Below, piece after piece: positions 10,557 to 20,628 of a stretch of 64,000 nt of DNA. The translations under genes were made by a program, and so were the position numbers. The DNA comes from Bradyrhizobium diazoefficiens USDA 110 (GTDB lineage Bacteria; Pseudomonadota; Alphaproteobacteria; Rhizobiales; Xanthobacteraceae). The first letter of the stretch is position 1. The number at the start of each line of letters is the position of its first letter. Under the pieces are notes generated by a model. That model was not told where the DNA came from and did not search any database. It saw only the letters and a program-made list of their open reading frames with translations. The stretch spans positions 1,660,001-1,724,000 of the forward strand of contig NC_004463.1 in NCBI RefSeq assembly GCF_000011365.1, in the 5' to 3' direction.

Positions 10557-11021
10557 TCACGACTGACGGCCGGAGGCCGCCTGCTTGATGGCCTCGCGGA
10601 TGCGCACATAGGTGCCGCAGCGGCAGATGTTGCCGGCCATGGCGGCGTCGATGTCGGAATCATCAGGGTTGGGCGTTGCCGCCAGCAGTGCCGCGGCCGA
10701 CATGATCTGGCCGGACTGGCAGTAACCGCACTGGATCACTTCGGCATCGAGCCAGGCCTTCTGCACCTTCGCGCCCGTAGGCGTGCTGCCGATATGCTCG
10801 ATGGTGGTGATGGTGCGGTTCTGGACCGCGCTCACCGGCAGCACGCAGGAGCGCACCGCCTTGCCGTCGACATGCACCGTGCAGGCGCCGCATTGCGCGA
10901 TGCCACAGCCGAACTTGGTGCCGGTCATCCCGAGGATGTCGCGCAGCACCCACAGCAGCGGCATTTCCGGCGGCGCGTCGAAGGATTTCGTTTCGCCATT
11001 GATGGTGAGAACAGTTGCCAT
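10557..11021 (-). CDS. 2Fe-2S subunit of the molybdenum hydroxylase
   Basis: The 154-residue product has two 2Fe-2S clusters: the plant-ferredoxin type in [17 protein letters not shown] and the C-terminal type in [11 protein letters not shown] plus [15 protein letters not shown]. This is the small subunit of IorAB-like enzymes and relays electrons from the molybdenum centre. The start at 11021 ([17 protein letters not shown]) is preceded by an AGGGG ribosome-binding site; a longer in-frame extension exists but has no family support. It is the first gene of the three-gene operon. It has no signal of its own and is probably carried out by the Tat signal of the large subunit, as known for this type. 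Confidence 0.94.
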   Translation of the reverse strand: MATVLTINGETKSFDAPPEMPLLWVLRDILGMTGTKFGCGIAQCGACTVHVDGKAVRSCVLPVSAVQNRTITTIEHIGSTPTGAKVQKAWLDAEVIQCGYCQSGQIMSAAALLAATPNPDDSDIDAAMAGNICRCGTYVRIREAIKQAASGRQS

Positions 11022-11726
11022 ATGCATCCCCTTGCTCGACGATCGCTTGCGGCGATCAATTCGGCGAATTTCCGCGCGACCATAATCATAACGACGCGAA
11101 ACGATGAAGCGTCGAAATTCCCGGCAATGCATATTTGCGCGACTGACGCGTCAGGCCATGACGTTCACGAATTTGTGCGGCGGCTCATTGGTATGATAAT
11201 CGTCATATTGTGGCGCATTTTCGCCGCGCGCGCCGTGAATCGCCGCAGATGATCGTGCGAATGCGCAAAATCATGCGATCACGAAATTCGTGCGATTGGG
11301 AAAAGCGAGCGACGGCAAGCACGGTGCACGGGATCAATTGCAACGGCCAATAGCCGGATGGCCGACGTGCGCGATGATGACATCATGCTCCTGTTTTGCC
11401 CGACGGAGCAATGGCCGCACTAGGCGCTTGGAACGTTCTCCGCAATCCCTGGCAATCCCGACGCGGAGACACCCCCACCCCAGCCCTCCCCCGCAAGCGG
11501 GAGAGGGAGCCGAGTGCCGATGCCGCCGCATCATGCACACCACATGCGATAGCCCTGCCCACAAGGGGGGAGGGAACGGAGAGGGTGCTGCTGTCGGCCG
11601 CACTAGCTTCGATCTCATCCCATGAGGCTTCTAAGCCATTGATTCCGCGTGCCCCGGCTACTGTGCATGGGGTTGTTTTTCAGGTTTTTGATTGAAGGGC
11701 CGCAGGAGCGGCCGTCGCGAGATCCT
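11022..11726. promoter_or_regulatory. Intergenic region upstream of the molybdenum hydroxylase operon, with a dispersed repeat
   Basis: About 700 bp separate the start of the hydroxylase operon (right to left) from the end of a chemoreceptor gene. No convincing gene is visible. The part next to the operon (11040-11340) is less GC-rich than the surroundings, with several aattcg/cgcgaaa motifs, and should contain the operon promoter. A palindromic repeat lies at 11466-11592. Confidence 0.45.
11466..11592. repeat. Dispersed palindromic repeat (agccctcccccgcaagcgg type)
   Basis: ccctcccccgcaagcgggagaggg at the left and gcccacaaggggggaggg at the right belong to the same sequence family as 4841-4960, 15990-16137 and 16779-16905. 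It lies outside genes. Confidence 0.6.
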
Positions 11727-13151
11727 TCAGCCGTGCCGGAAGCCCATCCGGAACGCGCCCCAGTGCTTGCCGCGGATCATGATCGGCGAGGACAGATCCT
11801 TCATCAGCACGAACTGCCCGCCGCCCATGTCGCGGCGGTAGGTCTGGAGCAGGAACGGCTTGGTGTTCGCAGCGACCTTCTTCACCGCGCGATCGGTGAA
11901 CAGGCGGCGGTTGCGACAATTGGCGTTGTTCCAGACCGGGTCCTTGCCCTGTGGCAGGCGGTAGTTCGGATTGTGGGTCGGCAGGTAGCCGCCCTTGGCC
12001 CAGGCGACGCAGAACACGATGCGGGGATCGGCTTTCTGGATCGGGTCCTGGATGGCGGGCAGCACGCGATCGGTGAAGTCGACGTAGCTGGTGAGATACT
12101 GCTTTGGATCGGTGCCGGGAATCTCGCGGTACTTCTCGTCCATGAGCTGGTCGAGCGTGATCTCGCCGCGATCGATCGCGGCCTCGAACTCGGCCGAGAT
12201 CCGCTTGGCGGTCTCGACGACCGCGCGGATCAGCGGCGCGTCCGACGTCTCCACGCCGCTGTCGGCGATCATCGCGATCAGGCCTTCGGAGGTGTCGAGC
12301 AGCTTGGCCACCCGCTCGTCGGCGTATTTGAGGTCGCGCGAGGAGAGGTCGACGCCCTTGGCGAGCTCGTTGAGCTCGCTGATGACGGTGTCGCAATGGC
12401 CGAGATTGGAGGTCGCCGCGCGCGCGACGCTGTCGATCTCCGCTTCCACGGAGGCGAAGCCCTGCTGGACGCGCGAGATGATGCTGGAGATCTGCTGGGC
12501 GCCTTCGCCGGCGGTCTTCGCGCGCTGCGAGGCGTCGCTGCTCTCGCCGATCAGGCCTTCGATCTGGCCGTCGAGATCGCGCACGGTGTCGGAGATCTGG
12601 TGCGTCGCCTGGCGGGTGGCTTCCGCGAGGTTCTTCACCTCGCTCGCGACCACCGCGAAGCCGCGGCCGGCATTGCCGGCGCGCGCGGCTTCGATGGTTG
12701 CGTTCAGCGCAAGCAGGTTGGTCTGCTTCGCGATCGCCTCGATCGAGCCGGACACCTTGGCCACCTGCGCCAGCGCCGAGCCGACCGCGCTCAGGCGCGC
12801 CTCGATCCGCCCAACGGCGGCGACAAGCTCGGAGATGTGGCTGACGGCGGTATCGACCGCGCTGCGCGACTGCGCGATCTCGCCGACCGCCGCGGACGTC
12901 GTCGTTTGCACCGCCTGAGACGCATTGGCGATGTCGTGGTTGGCCGAGACCATCGTCTCCGCCGTCTCCTGGAGGTGATGGAACCGTTCCGACTGGTTCG
13001 CGACGCGGTTGGCGACTTCCTGGACGTTGCCCGCGATGTCGGCGAGCTCCACGCCGAGACCGCCGATGCGGTCGGCGAGCTGGTCGATCAGGCGTTCAGC
13101 CAGCGTCCGGTTCGACCCGGTGTCCAATACTGCAAGTTGTGCCAGAGACAT
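11727..13151 (-). CDS. Soluble methyl-accepting chemotaxis protein with a C-terminal sensor domain
   Basis: The 474-residue product has no membrane segment. Its first 300 residues are a chemoreceptor signalling coiled coil with the hairpin tip [20 protein letters not shown] followed by [19 protein letters not shown], the part that docks CheA and CheW. The last 150 residues form a separate domain ([20 protein letters not shown], then [15 protein letters not shown] and [10 protein letters not shown]) that is also found at the end of the neighbouring chemoreceptor. The order signalling-then-sensor is the reverse of the usual layout. The likely role is sensing an internal signal; the ligand is unknown. 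Start at 13151 ([12 protein letters not shown]) is the first ATG of the frame. Confidence 0.88.
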   Translation of the reverse strand: MSLAQLAVLDTGSNRTLAERLIDQLADRIGGLGVELADIAGNVQEVANRVANQSERFHHLQETAETMVSANHDIANASQAVQTTTSAAVGEIAQSRSAVDTAVSHISELVAAVGRIEARLSAVGSALAQVAKVSGSIEAIAKQTNLLALNATIEAARAGNAGRGFAVVASEVKNLAEATRQATHQISDTVRDLDGQIEGLIGESSDASQRAKTAGEGAQQISSIISRVQQGFASVEAEIDSVARAATSNLGHCDTVISELNELAKGVDLSSRDLKYADERVAKLLDTSEGLIAMIADSGVETSDAPLIRAVVETAKRISAEFEAAIDRGEITLDQLMDEKYREIPGTDPKQYLTSYVDFTDRVLPAIQDPIQKADPRIVFCVAWAKGGYLPTHNPNYRLPQGKDPVWNNANCRNRRLFTDRAVKKVAANTKPFLLQTYRRDMGGGQFVLMKDLSSPIMIRGKHWGAFRMGFRHG

Positions 13152-13270
13152 GTACGGGTTTTCTCCAGTCAGAGCCGTGGATTGGCTCTCGGCGGCATTC
13201 CCATTCCAGTTTCGACCTTAGAGGATGATTCGCGAGCGGCGTCTTGCCCAGGAGTGCACGAGAGCGGGCA

Positions 13271-15019
13271 CTACAGCTTGTAAGCTGTGCGGAATCCGCC
13301 CCAGTGCCGGCCCTGCACGCGGATCGGGACGTCGATTTCGCGCATCATCACCGTATTCCCGTTGCCCATGTCGCGCGCATAACTCTGGACCAGGTACGAG
13401 CGCAGGTTGCGCGCGGCCGCGAGCCCCGCCGGATCGTTGAAGATGCGCCGGTTGCGGCTGTTGGCCGTGTTCCAGGCGGCGTCGCCCGGCCGCTGCGGAT
13501 GCGAATAGATCTTGTTGTGCACCGGCAGGAAGCCGTTGCGGTCGACCATGGCGCAGAACGCCATGCGCGGTTCCTTGGCGAGAAACGCTTCCTGGAACGG
13601 CGGCAGTGCGCGGTCGGCCCAATCCAGATATCTAGTGCGGTATTGCTGTGGATTGGTGCCTGCGATCTCCACATAGTCGGTGTCGAAGAGGTCGTCGATC
13701 CCGACCTCGCCGCGTGCAACCGCATGCTCGAAGATTTGGGTCAGCGCGTTGCCCGCTTCCATGGCGCGGGTGACGAACTCCGTGTTCTCCTCGTGGATCG
13801 ACCACAGCCGGTCCTCGATCTTCTCGCGGAGCTCGGCATCGGGATTGACGAAATGCGCGCGGGCTCCGGCCTTGGACTGCTCGACGACGCGCAGGCGGCA
13901 GGCGCCGACCAGTTCGAGGCTGCCTTCGATGATCGCTTGCGGCGTCAGCCGGCCTGCATCCGCACCGCCGATCAGCACGCCGTCCATCGCGATCTCGTAG
14001 ACCGGCATCACGCCGCGTGCGCTCTCGAATTTGAGATGGCAGGGCAGCCGCTCGGTCTTGCGGCGGTCGTCGTGCTCGCTCTGGCGCAGCAGCACCGCGC
14101 AGCGCGATTTCAGCTTCTGTGCGAAGGTGGTGACCGCCTTGCCGGCGCTGGCGACGTTCTCGCCATGGGTCTCGGCCGCCTTGGTCGCGGCGTCGATCTC
14201 GGCCGCGCTCTGGCCGACCGAGACGATGAACTCCGACGCGCTGGCGGCATTGCCGGAGACTTCGCTCGTGGTGGCGTTTTGCTCGGCGACCGCGCCATTG
14301 ACGGTCTCGAATACCGGGCGGATCGCCTCGATCGCCTGCGAAATGCGGTGCACGGCATCGGCGGAGCCGGCGGCGTCGCGCTGCAGTGCATCGATCTTTT
14401 TGGTGATCTCTTCCGTCGCGCCCTGGGTCTGCACCGCGAGCGCTTTCACTTCGGTCGCGACGACCGCAAAGCCCTTGCCCGCAGCGCCCGCGCGCGCGGC
14501 CTCGATGGTCGAGTTGAGCGCGAGCAGCGTCGTCTGCCGCGCGATCTGCGCGATCAGATTGACGACGTTGCCGATGGCGGCGGAGGACTCGCGCAAGCGG
14601 TCGACATTGGCGCGGGCTTCCTGCGCCGCGGCACTGGCCTCGTCGGCGAGCTTGCCGGCCTCGCGAACCTGCGCGCCGATGCCCAGCGCGGACTGGGTAA
14701 ACTTGTCGGCGGCATGGGCGAAGGTGGATGCGGTCGACTGTGCGGCGTTGGTGCGGCCGGTCAGGGCGTCGGTCCGGTCGCGGATGGCCGCAAGGGTTGT
14801 GGCGGTCGCTTCGGCGCCGCCGGCCACCGAATTGGCGGCGCGCTCGAGCTGGCGAATCATCGCGCCCAGCTCGAGTTCCAGCAGTTCCAGGATTTCCCTG
14901 GCAGAATCGCTCTCAGCGGCCGGGCCGGGCTCGGAATGGGCCGGCGGCGCCGCAGCCTGCGGGGCGGCCGCGGGCGCAGCCATGTCCGGCAGACGCTTCC
15001 GAAATAGTCCGAACGCCAT
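13271..15019 (-). CDS. Soluble chemoreceptor with PilZ-like and C-terminal sensor domains
   Basis: The product starts MAFGLFRKRLPDM at 15019 and has 582 residues. Residues 60-300 are a methyl-accepting signalling coiled coil with the tip [20 protein letters not shown]. Then comes a segment RRKTERLPCHLKFES ... MDGVLIGG, which resembles a PilZ c-di-GMP domain (RRxxxR, then DxxxxG; the usual Ser is Val). The last 150 residues match the end of the chemoreceptor at 11727-13151 (AGTNPQQYRTRYLDWADRAL, GFLPVHNK, RNRRIFND). An upstream extension to 15112 is possible but unlike the family. The layout suggests chemotaxis signalling tuned by c-di-GMP; this is inferred from motifs alone. Confidence 0.85.
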   Translation of the reverse strand: MAFGLFRKRLPDMAAPAAAPQAAAPPAHSEPGPAAESDSAREILELLELELGAMIRQLERAANSVAGGAEATATTLAAIRDRTDALTGRTNAAQSTASTFAHAADKFTQSALGIGAQVREAGKLADEASAAAQEARANVDRLRESSAAIGNVVNLIAQIARQTTLLALNSTIEAARAGAAGKGFAVVATEVKALAVQTQGATEEITKKIDALQRDAAGSADAVHRISQAIEAIRPVFETVNGAVAEQNATTSEVSGNAASASEFIVSVGQSAAEIDAATKAAETHGENVASAGKAVTTFAQKLKSRCAVLLRQSEHDDRRKTERLPCHLKFESARGVMPVYEIAMDGVLIGGADAGRLTPQAIIEGSLELVGACRLRVVEQSKAGARAHFVNPDAELREKIEDRLWSIHEENTEFVTRAMEAGNALTQIFEHAVARGEVGIDDLFDTDYVEIAGTNPQQYRTRYLDWADRALPPFQEAFLAKEPRMAFCAMVDRNGFLPVHNKIYSHPQRPGDAAWNTANSRNRRIFNDPAGLAAARNLRSYLVQSYARDMGNGNTVMMREIDVPIRVQGRHWGGFRTAYKL

Positions 15020-15224
15020 CAGGTCTCTCTTGTCGGGGGACGGTCGTACGCTATTTTCGCAGGCCGGAATGAAGTCAGGGTTAACGATGCCTGACATCTG
15101 GGCAAGGGCCACTACGGTGTTACCTTAAAGTCGTAGAGCCTCTTTCATTCCGGTGGGTTGGCGGCCTATAAGGCCGCGCTTCCCACGCTCGCCTTAGGCG
15201 CACGATTCCTTTACGAGACCACGC

Positions 15225-15971
15225 ATGGCCGGACACTCCCAATTCAAGAACATCATGCACCGCAAGGGGCGGCAGGATGCCCAGAAGTCGAAGCTGTTCG
15301 GCAAGCTGGCGCGGGAAATCACCGTCGCCGCCAAGCTCGGCACGCCCGACCCCGCCATGAACCCGCGCCTGCGCGCCGCCGTGATCGCCGCGCGCGCGGA
15401 GAACATGCCGAAGGACAATATCGAGCGCGCCATCAAGAAGGCGCTCGGCAGCGATGGCGAGAACTATGACGAGATCCGCTACGAGGGTTATGGCCCCGGC
15501 GGCGTCGCCGTCATCGTCGAGGCGCTGACCGACAACCGCAACCGCGCCGCCTCCGACATCCGCTCCTTCTTCACCAAGTCGGGCGGCAATCTCGGCGAAA
15601 CCGGTTCGGTCTCCTTCATGTTCGACCGCACCGGCATCATCGAATACGACCGCAGCGTCGCTTCCGACGACGCGGTGCTCGATGCCGCGATCGAGGCCGG
15701 CGCAGACGACGTCGTCTCCGGCGAAGGCGGACACGAGATCTACGCCTCGACCGAAGGCTATCGCGACGTCGCCAAGGCGCTGGAAGCCAAGTTCGGCGAG
15801 CCGCGCAAGGCCGCGCTGATCTGGAAGCCGCAGAACACGGTCGCCGTCGATGACGAGACCGGCGAGAAGCTGCTCAAGCTGATGGACCTGCTCAACGAGC
15901 ACGACGACGTCCAGAACGTCTACGCCAATTTCGAGGTGTCGGACGCGCTTGTTGCCAAGATGGGCGGGTAG
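15225..15971 (+). CDS. yebC: YebC/PmpR family transcriptional regulator
   Basis: The 248-residue product opens [20 protein letters not shown], the invariant YebC N-terminus, followed by [20 protein letters not shown] and, further on, [19 protein letters not shown]. Family members act as transcriptional regulators or, as shown for some, help ribosomes over difficult sequences. It lies just upstream of ruvCAB, the usual arrangement. Full length, no anomalies. The start ATG at 15225 fits all relatives. Confidence 0.97.
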   Translation: MAGHSQFKNIMHRKGRQDAQKSKLFGKLAREITVAAKLGTPDPAMNPRLRAAVIAARAENMPKDNIERAIKKALGSDGENYDEIRYEGYGPGGVAVIVEALTDNRNRAASDIRSFFTKSGGNLGETGSVSFMFDRTGIIEYDRSVASDDAVLDAAIEAGADDVVSGEGGHEIYASTEGYRDVAKALEAKFGEPRKAALIWKPQNTVAVDDETGEKLLKLMDLLNEHDDVQNVYANFEVSDALVAKMGG

Positions 15972-15989
15972 GGGACACACGAACGGTGC

Positions 15990-16137
15990 GCGCCCTCGCC
16001 CCGCTCTGCGGGGAGAGGGTTGGGGTGAGGGGCTGTTTCCGCGTCGGCGGTGATAGAGGGACTCGTGGAGAGTCCCCTCACCCGGAATCCGCGCTTCGCG
16101 CGCATTCCGGCCTCTCCCCGCAAGCGGGGAGAGGCGA
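15990..16137. repeat. Dispersed palindromic repeat between yebC and ruvC
   Basis: gccctcgccccgctctgcggggagag at the left and ctctccccgcaagcggggagaggc at the right are complementary arms around ggttggggtgagggg and its inverse cccctcacccgga. Same family as 4841-4960. Confidence 0.7.
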
Positions 16138-16210
16138 AGAGCGACACTTCCCCTGTTACTTCCGTTCTGTTTCTGTTTCCCCCGCCGCAGCCAGCCGCTA
16201 TCACTGGCCC

Positions 16211-16738
16211 ATGACTGCGCTCCCGATTCGTGGCCCCGTTCGCATCATCGGCATCGACCCTGGCCTGCGCCGTACCGGCTGGGGCGTGATCGAGGCTGAG
16301 GGCAACCGCCTGATCTATGTCGCCTGCGGTTCGGTGGAACCGCCGGACGACCTGCCGCTGTCCAGCCGCCTGCTCGCGATCCACGAAGGGCTCGCCTCTG
16401 TCCTGTCCGATCACAAGCCGATGGAAGCCGCCGTCGAGCAGACTTTTGTGAACAAGGACGGCGTTGCGACGCTGAAGCTCGGCCAGGCCCGGGGCGTCGC
16501 CATGCTGGCGCCCGCAATGTTCGGCATCAGCGTCGCCGAATATGCGCCGAACCAGGTGAAGAAGACTGTGGTCGGCGCCGGCCATGCCGACAAGCAACAG
16601 ATCGCGATGATGCTGAAGATATTGCTGCCGAAGGCCGAACCGCCGTCAGCCGACGCTGCCGACGCGCTCGCCATCGCCATCACCCACGCCCATCACCGCC
16701 AGAGCACGGCGCTCAGGCTGAAGGTGGTGGGAGTTTAA
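16211..16738 (+). CDS. ruvC: Holliday junction resolvase RuvC
   Basis: The 175-residue product cuts Holliday junctions symmetrically in complex with RuvAB. Catalytic carboxylates are visible in [27 protein letters not shown] and [17 protein letters not shown]. The ATG at 16211 gives [16 protein letters not shown]; the longer in-frame reading into the repeat is not supported. The gene begins the ruvC-ruvA-ruvB cluster after yebC, but a palindromic repeat of about 130 bp sits between ruvC and ruvA. Confidence 0.97.
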   Translation: MTALPIRGPVRIIGIDPGLRRTGWGVIEAEGNRLIYVACGSVEPPDDLPLSSRLLAIHEGLASVLSDHKPMEAAVEQTFVNKDGVATLKLGQARGVAMLAPAMFGISVAEYAPNQVKKTVVGAGHADKQQIAMMLKILLPKAEPPSADAADALAIAITHAHHRQSTALRLKVVGV

Positions 16739-16778
16739 GTTCGAGTCATGAGGCGCAACATGAGCCGCACGCACACTC

Positions 16779-16905
16779 TTCTCCCTCCCCCCTTGTGGGG
16801 GAGGGTTGGGGAGGGGGGCAGCCCCGGGCGCCGGCGTCTGTGGCTTACCCCCCTCCCGGATCGCCTTCGGCGATCCGACCTCCCCCACAAGGGGGGAGGT
16901 AACAA
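16779..16905. repeat. Dispersed palindromic repeat between ruvC and ruvA
   Basis: ctccctcccccttgtgggggagggttgggg at the left is answered by gacctcccccacaaggggggagg at the right. It inserts inside the ruvCAB cluster without breaking a gene, so it is tolerated or used as an mRNA hairpin. Same family as 11466-11592. Confidence 0.7.
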
Positions 16906-16923
16906 GAAGAGCGCTGCGCAATC

Positions 16924-17541
16924 ATGATCGGCAAGCTGAAGGGCCTGATCGATTCCTACGGCGAGGATTTCGTCATCCTCGACGTCGGCGGCGTCGGCTA
17001 CCAGGTGCATTGCTCGACGCGCACGCTGCAGCATCTGCCGTCGCCCGGCGAGGCCGCCGTGCTGTCGATCGAGACCTATGTCCGCGAGGACCAGATCAAG
17101 CTGTTCGGCTTCCGCACCGACCAGGAGCGTGAATGGTTTCGCCTGCTCCAGACCGTGCAGGGTGTCGGCGCCAAGGTCGCGCTCGCGGTGCTCGGCACGC
17201 TGGCGCCCTCCGACCTCGCCAATGCGATTGCGCTGCGCGACAAGGCCGCGGTGGCACGCACGCCGGGCGTCGGCCCCAAGGTGGCCGAGCGCATCGTGAC
17301 CGAATTGAAGGACAAGGCGCCGGCCTTCGCCAATGTCGATCCCGCCGTGGTGCATCTTGCCGGTGCCGTCGACGACCAGCGCGCGCCGCGCCCGGTGGCG
17401 GATGCGATCTCCGCGCTGGTCAATCTCGGTTACGGCCAGCCGCAGGCCGCCGCGGCCATCGCGTCGGCCTCGCGCAGCGCCGGTGAAGGCGCCGAGACGG
17501 CGCAGCTCATTCGCCTCGGTCTGAAGGAACTCGCGAAGTGA
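16924..17541 (+). CDS. ruvA: Holliday junction branch migration protein RuvA
   Basis: The 205-residue product binds four-way junctions as a tetramer and loads RuvB. It starts [20 protein letters not shown], has helix-hairpin-helix motifs [14 protein letters not shown] and [16 protein letters not shown], and a C-terminal RuvB-binding domain ([20 protein letters not shown]). Its stop overlaps the GTG start of ruvB (17538-17541). Confidence 0.97.
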
Positions 17542-18593
17542 GCGATCCCAAGGCCAACCGCATGGTCTCGCCAGAGCGCCGCAGCGACGATGTCGGCGAC
17601 ACCGCGCTGCGCCCGCAATCGCTGTCCGACTTCGTCGGCCAGCAGCAGGCGCGCAAGAACCTCTCGATCTTCATCGAGGCGGCGCGCAAGCGCGGCGAGG
17701 CGCTGGATCATGTGCTGTTCGTCGGGCCCCCCGGCCTCGGCAAGACCACGCTGGCGCAGATCGTGGCCAAGGAGCTCGGCGTCGGCTTCCGCGCCACGTC
17801 GGGTCCCGTGATTGCCAAGGCCGGCGACCTCGCCGCCCTGCTGACCAACCTCGAAGAGCGCGACGTGCTCTTCATCGACGAGATCCATCGCCTGAGCCCG
17901 GCGGTGGAAGAGGTGCTCTATCCCGCGATGGAGGATTTTCAGCTCGACCTCATCATCGGCGAGGGCCCGGCGGCGCGCTCGGTGAAGATCGAGCTGTCGA
18001 AGTTCACCCTCGTCGGCGCCACCACGCGTGCGGGCCTCCTCACCAATCCCTTGCGCGACCGTTTCGGCATTCCGGTCCGGCTGAATTTCTACACGATCGA
18101 GGAACTCGAAAGCATCGTCAGCCGTGGCGCGCGCGTGCTGAACGTCGGCATGAGCGCGGACGGCGCCAACGAGATCGCGCGCCGCGCCCGCGGCACGCCG
18201 CGCATTGCCGGGCGCCTGCTCCGGCGCGTGCGCGATTTTGCTTCCGCCGCGGATGCCGACACGATTGATCGCAAGATCGCCGATCACGCGCTGAGCGCGC
18301 TCGAGGTCGACGCCGCGGGCCTGGACGCCATGGACCGCCGCTACCTCACCACCATCGCAATGAACTATGGCGGCGGTCCCGTCGGTGTCGAGACGATGGC
18401 CGCAGCGCTCTCCGAGCCGCGCGATGCGATCGAGGACATCATCGAGCCCTATCTGATCCAGTGCGGCTATCTCCAGCGCACCCCGCGCGGCCGCCTGCTC
18501 ACCTCGCACGCCTTCCGCCATCTCGGTCTCGCCGAACCCAATCGCGATGCGGCGCAGTTCGGCCTGTTCGGCACCGACGAAAGCGACGACTGA
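17538..18593 (+). CDS. ruvB: Holliday junction branch migration ATPase RuvB
   Basis: The 351-residue AAA+ motor starts at a GTG overlapping the ruvA stop. Walker A is [16 protein letters not shown], Walker B is [13 protein letters not shown], sensor/arginine region is [16 protein letters not shown], and a winged-helix DNA-binding end includes [17 protein letters not shown]. It drives branch migration of Holliday junctions together with RuvA. Complete and typical. Confidence 0.98.
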
Positions 18594-18686
18594 TCGCCGA
18601 AGTCGATGAACCCGCAGGTTCCATCCCAGCACTAATCCGAACGCGCGGCGAACGGGATCGCCGTACACGGACTGGAGTGGGAAGGA

Positions 18687-19556
18687 ATGGAGCCGACGGA
18701 CGACACGAGGCTGCTCAAGACCATCGCGGCCGCGCCGCAGCTGCGCACGCCTGACGAAACCGAGGCGTTGCTGGATTCGATGCCGCTTGGCGAGCTGGCA
18801 TCGATGTGGTGCGCGCTTCAGCGCGTCAGCCGTCGCGACCAGATCGGCAGCATCTGGGCCATCAAGGTCTATTTCGACCATCTGCCGCATCGCAAGCCGC
18901 AAGCCGCGCTCAATCTCGTGCTCGATGTGCTCAAGACCGAGGCCGACAAGCCGACGGTGATGCAGCTGAACGACAAGTTCCTGCTGGCGCTATTCTATGC
19001 GCATGGCAAGGAGATGATGGCGCGTGTCGAGCAGGAAGCCGCGCACAATGACAGGCTGCGCTGGCTGCTGGGCGGCGTGCATGTCGGTCCCGACGATCCC
19101 TTGATGTCGCGTATTGCAAGCCTGGCCGATCGCGAGGCGTGGCATGCCGACCATCTGGCGCAGCGCACGCCGCGCGAGCCGCTCGATTGCGCCAACATGT
19201 CGGTCGCCGAGCTCGCGCGCGCCTGGGTCGAGCAATATTCCAGATCCGAGCGCGACCAGGACGACAATCTGTTCGCGATCATGGATTTCGAGCGCGACCT
19301 GCGCGAGGACGATCCCGACAGGATGATCGACCTGATCCTGGAGATCCTCAAGATCGAGTCCAACCCGGTGCTGCTGTCGCTGCTGGCCGCCGGTCCCCTC
19401 GAAGACGTGATCAGCGTCGGGACGATCGACCGCATCGAGCGCGAGGCGCGCGCCGACGCACGTTTTCGCGACCTGCTCGGCGGCGTCTGGTACTACCGCG
19501 CGCCCGACGATTTGAAGGCGCGGCTGGATGCGCTTATCGGCGAGAGCCGATGGTAG
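18687..19556 (+). CDS. Internally duplicated DUF6869-like protein
   Basis: The 289-residue soluble product is made of two related halves of about 130 residues. The first runs from MPLGELASMWCALQR through ALNLVLDVLKTEADKP to RLRWLLGGV, the second from MSVAELARAWVEQYS through MIDLILEILKIESNP to RFRDLLGGVWY. Each half is all-helical and ends in LLGGV. The pattern resembles DUF6869, a family I know only as uncharacterised. It follows ruvB on the same strand after 93 bp but need not share its function. No signal peptide or catalytic motif is visible. The name is my best recollection; the duplication is directly seen. Confidence 0.7.
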   Translation: MEPTDDTRLLKTIAAAPQLRTPDETEALLDSMPLGELASMWCALQRVSRRDQIGSIWAIKVYFDHLPHRKPQAALNLVLDVLKTEADKPTVMQLNDKFLLALFYAHGKEMMARVEQEAAHNDRLRWLLGGVHVGPDDPLMSRIASLADREAWHADHLAQRTPREPLDCANMSVAELARAWVEQYSRSERDQDDNLFAIMDFERDLREDDPDRMIDLILEILKIESNPVLLSLLAAGPLEDVISVGTIDRIEREARADARFRDLLGGVWYYRAPDDLKARLDALIGESRW

Positions 19557-19641
19557 CGCTTGTGCAGACGGTCTGCACAAGAGTACCCCAATTCCGCTTC
19601 AATCGGACCGCATCAAGACGCCGTAGCAGAAGCGGGCTTCC

Positions 19642-20559
19642 ATGATCACGCGCCGTCATCTCATCCGTTCCTTCGGCGGCCTGTCCGCTCTCGGCTTCTC
19701 GACCGCCGCCTACGGCGTCGGTATCGAGCCCCACCGGCTCGGCGTCACCCGCTATCATCCGACCCCGCGGCAATGGCCGGCGGATCTGCCGCTCAAGATC
19801 GCCGTGATCGCCGACGTCCATGCCTGCGATCCCTGGATGTCGCTGGAGCGGATCGAGGCCATCGTCGACCGCGCCAATGGCCTGAACGCCGACCTCGTCG
19901 TGCTGCTCGGCGACTATGTCGCCGGTCTTCACCAGGTCACGCGCATCATTCCCGCGAAGGAATGGGCCAGGGTGCTCGCGGGCCTGAAAGCGCCGCTCGG
20001 CGTCCACGCCGTCATGGGTAATCACGATTATTGGGTGGACACGGCCGTGCAGCAGGCCGGGCATGGCCCGACGGTGGCGCATCGTGCGCTCGAGGCGGCC
20101 GGCATTCCCGTCTACGAGAACGACGCCGTGCGCCTCACCAAGGACGGCCGCCCGTTCTGGATCGCCGGCCTCGGCGATCAACTCGCTTTTCTGCCGGCGC
20201 GGCGCTTCCGGAGCACGGGGCGCTTCGGTGCCGACGATCTCACCGCGACGCTCGCCAAGGTCACGGACGATGCGCCAATCATCCTGCTCGCGCACGAGCC
20301 CAACATCGCGCCGCGCGTGCCCGCGCGCGTCGCGCTGCAACTGTCCGGCCACACCCATGGCGGCCAGGTTCGCCTGCTCGGCTGGTCGCCCGCCGTTCCG
20401 CGGCAGCACGGCCTCCGGCTCGCCTATGGTCATGTCAGGCTGAAATGCGACGTCATCATCTCCGGCGGCCTCGGTTGCAGCTTCATGCCGCTCCGTGTCG
20501 GCGTGCCGCCGGAGATCGTCGAGGTGACGCTGGGAAGGACGGGGCCGGCGGTGGCGTAA
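19642..20559 (+). CDS. Tat-exported YkuE/YaeI-type metallophosphoesterase
   Basis: The 305-residue product starts MITRRHLIRSFGGLSALGFS, a twin-arginine signal, so the enzyme acts outside the cytoplasmic membrane. Metal-binding motifs of calcineurin-like phosphoesterases appear in order: IADVHACDPW, LLGDYVAG, VMGNHDYWVD, LLAHEPN and SGHTHGGQVRLLG. Relatives hydrolyse UDP-2,3-diacylglucosamine or phospholipid-linked substrates at the membrane; the substrate here is not determined. It is the last complete core gene before the island boundary and lies 69 bp upstream of the broken ybgC. Confidence 0.9.
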   Translation: MITRRHLIRSFGGLSALGFSTAAYGVGIEPHRLGVTRYHPTPRQWPADLPLKIAVIADVHACDPWMSLERIEAIVDRANGLNADLVVLLGDYVAGLHQVTRIIPAKEWARVLAGLKAPLGVHAVMGNHDYWVDTAVQQAGHGPTVAHRALEAAGIPVYENDAVRLTKDGRPFWIAGLGDQLAFLPARRFRSTGRFGADDLTATLAKVTDDAPIILLAHEPNIAPRVPARVALQLSGHTHGGQVRLLGWSPAVPRQHGLRLAYGHVRLKCDVIISGGLGCSFMPLRVGVPPEIVEVTLGRTGPAVA

Positions 20560-20628
20560 CCCGCGCTTGCACGGCCGGCTGTTTTTGCGCAAAACGGGCT
20601 GGTTGCAAAAAGCGAAGAGGCTCGCGAC

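Noticed and set aside
8752..10566. 604-codon plus-strand frame
   Set aside because: Antisense shadow of the molybdopterin subunit; Arg/His-rich composition without motifs.
11649..13283. 544-codon plus-strand frame opposite the first chemoreceptor
   Set aside because: Shadow frame; the minus strand carries a textbook chemoreceptor signalling tip.
13244..15007. 587-codon plus-strand frame opposite the second chemoreceptor
   Set aside because: Shadow frame with Gly/Arg-rich, low-information sequence.
17430..18902. 490-codon minus-strand frame opposite ruvB
   Set aside because: Antisense to ruvB, which has all AAA+ motifs.
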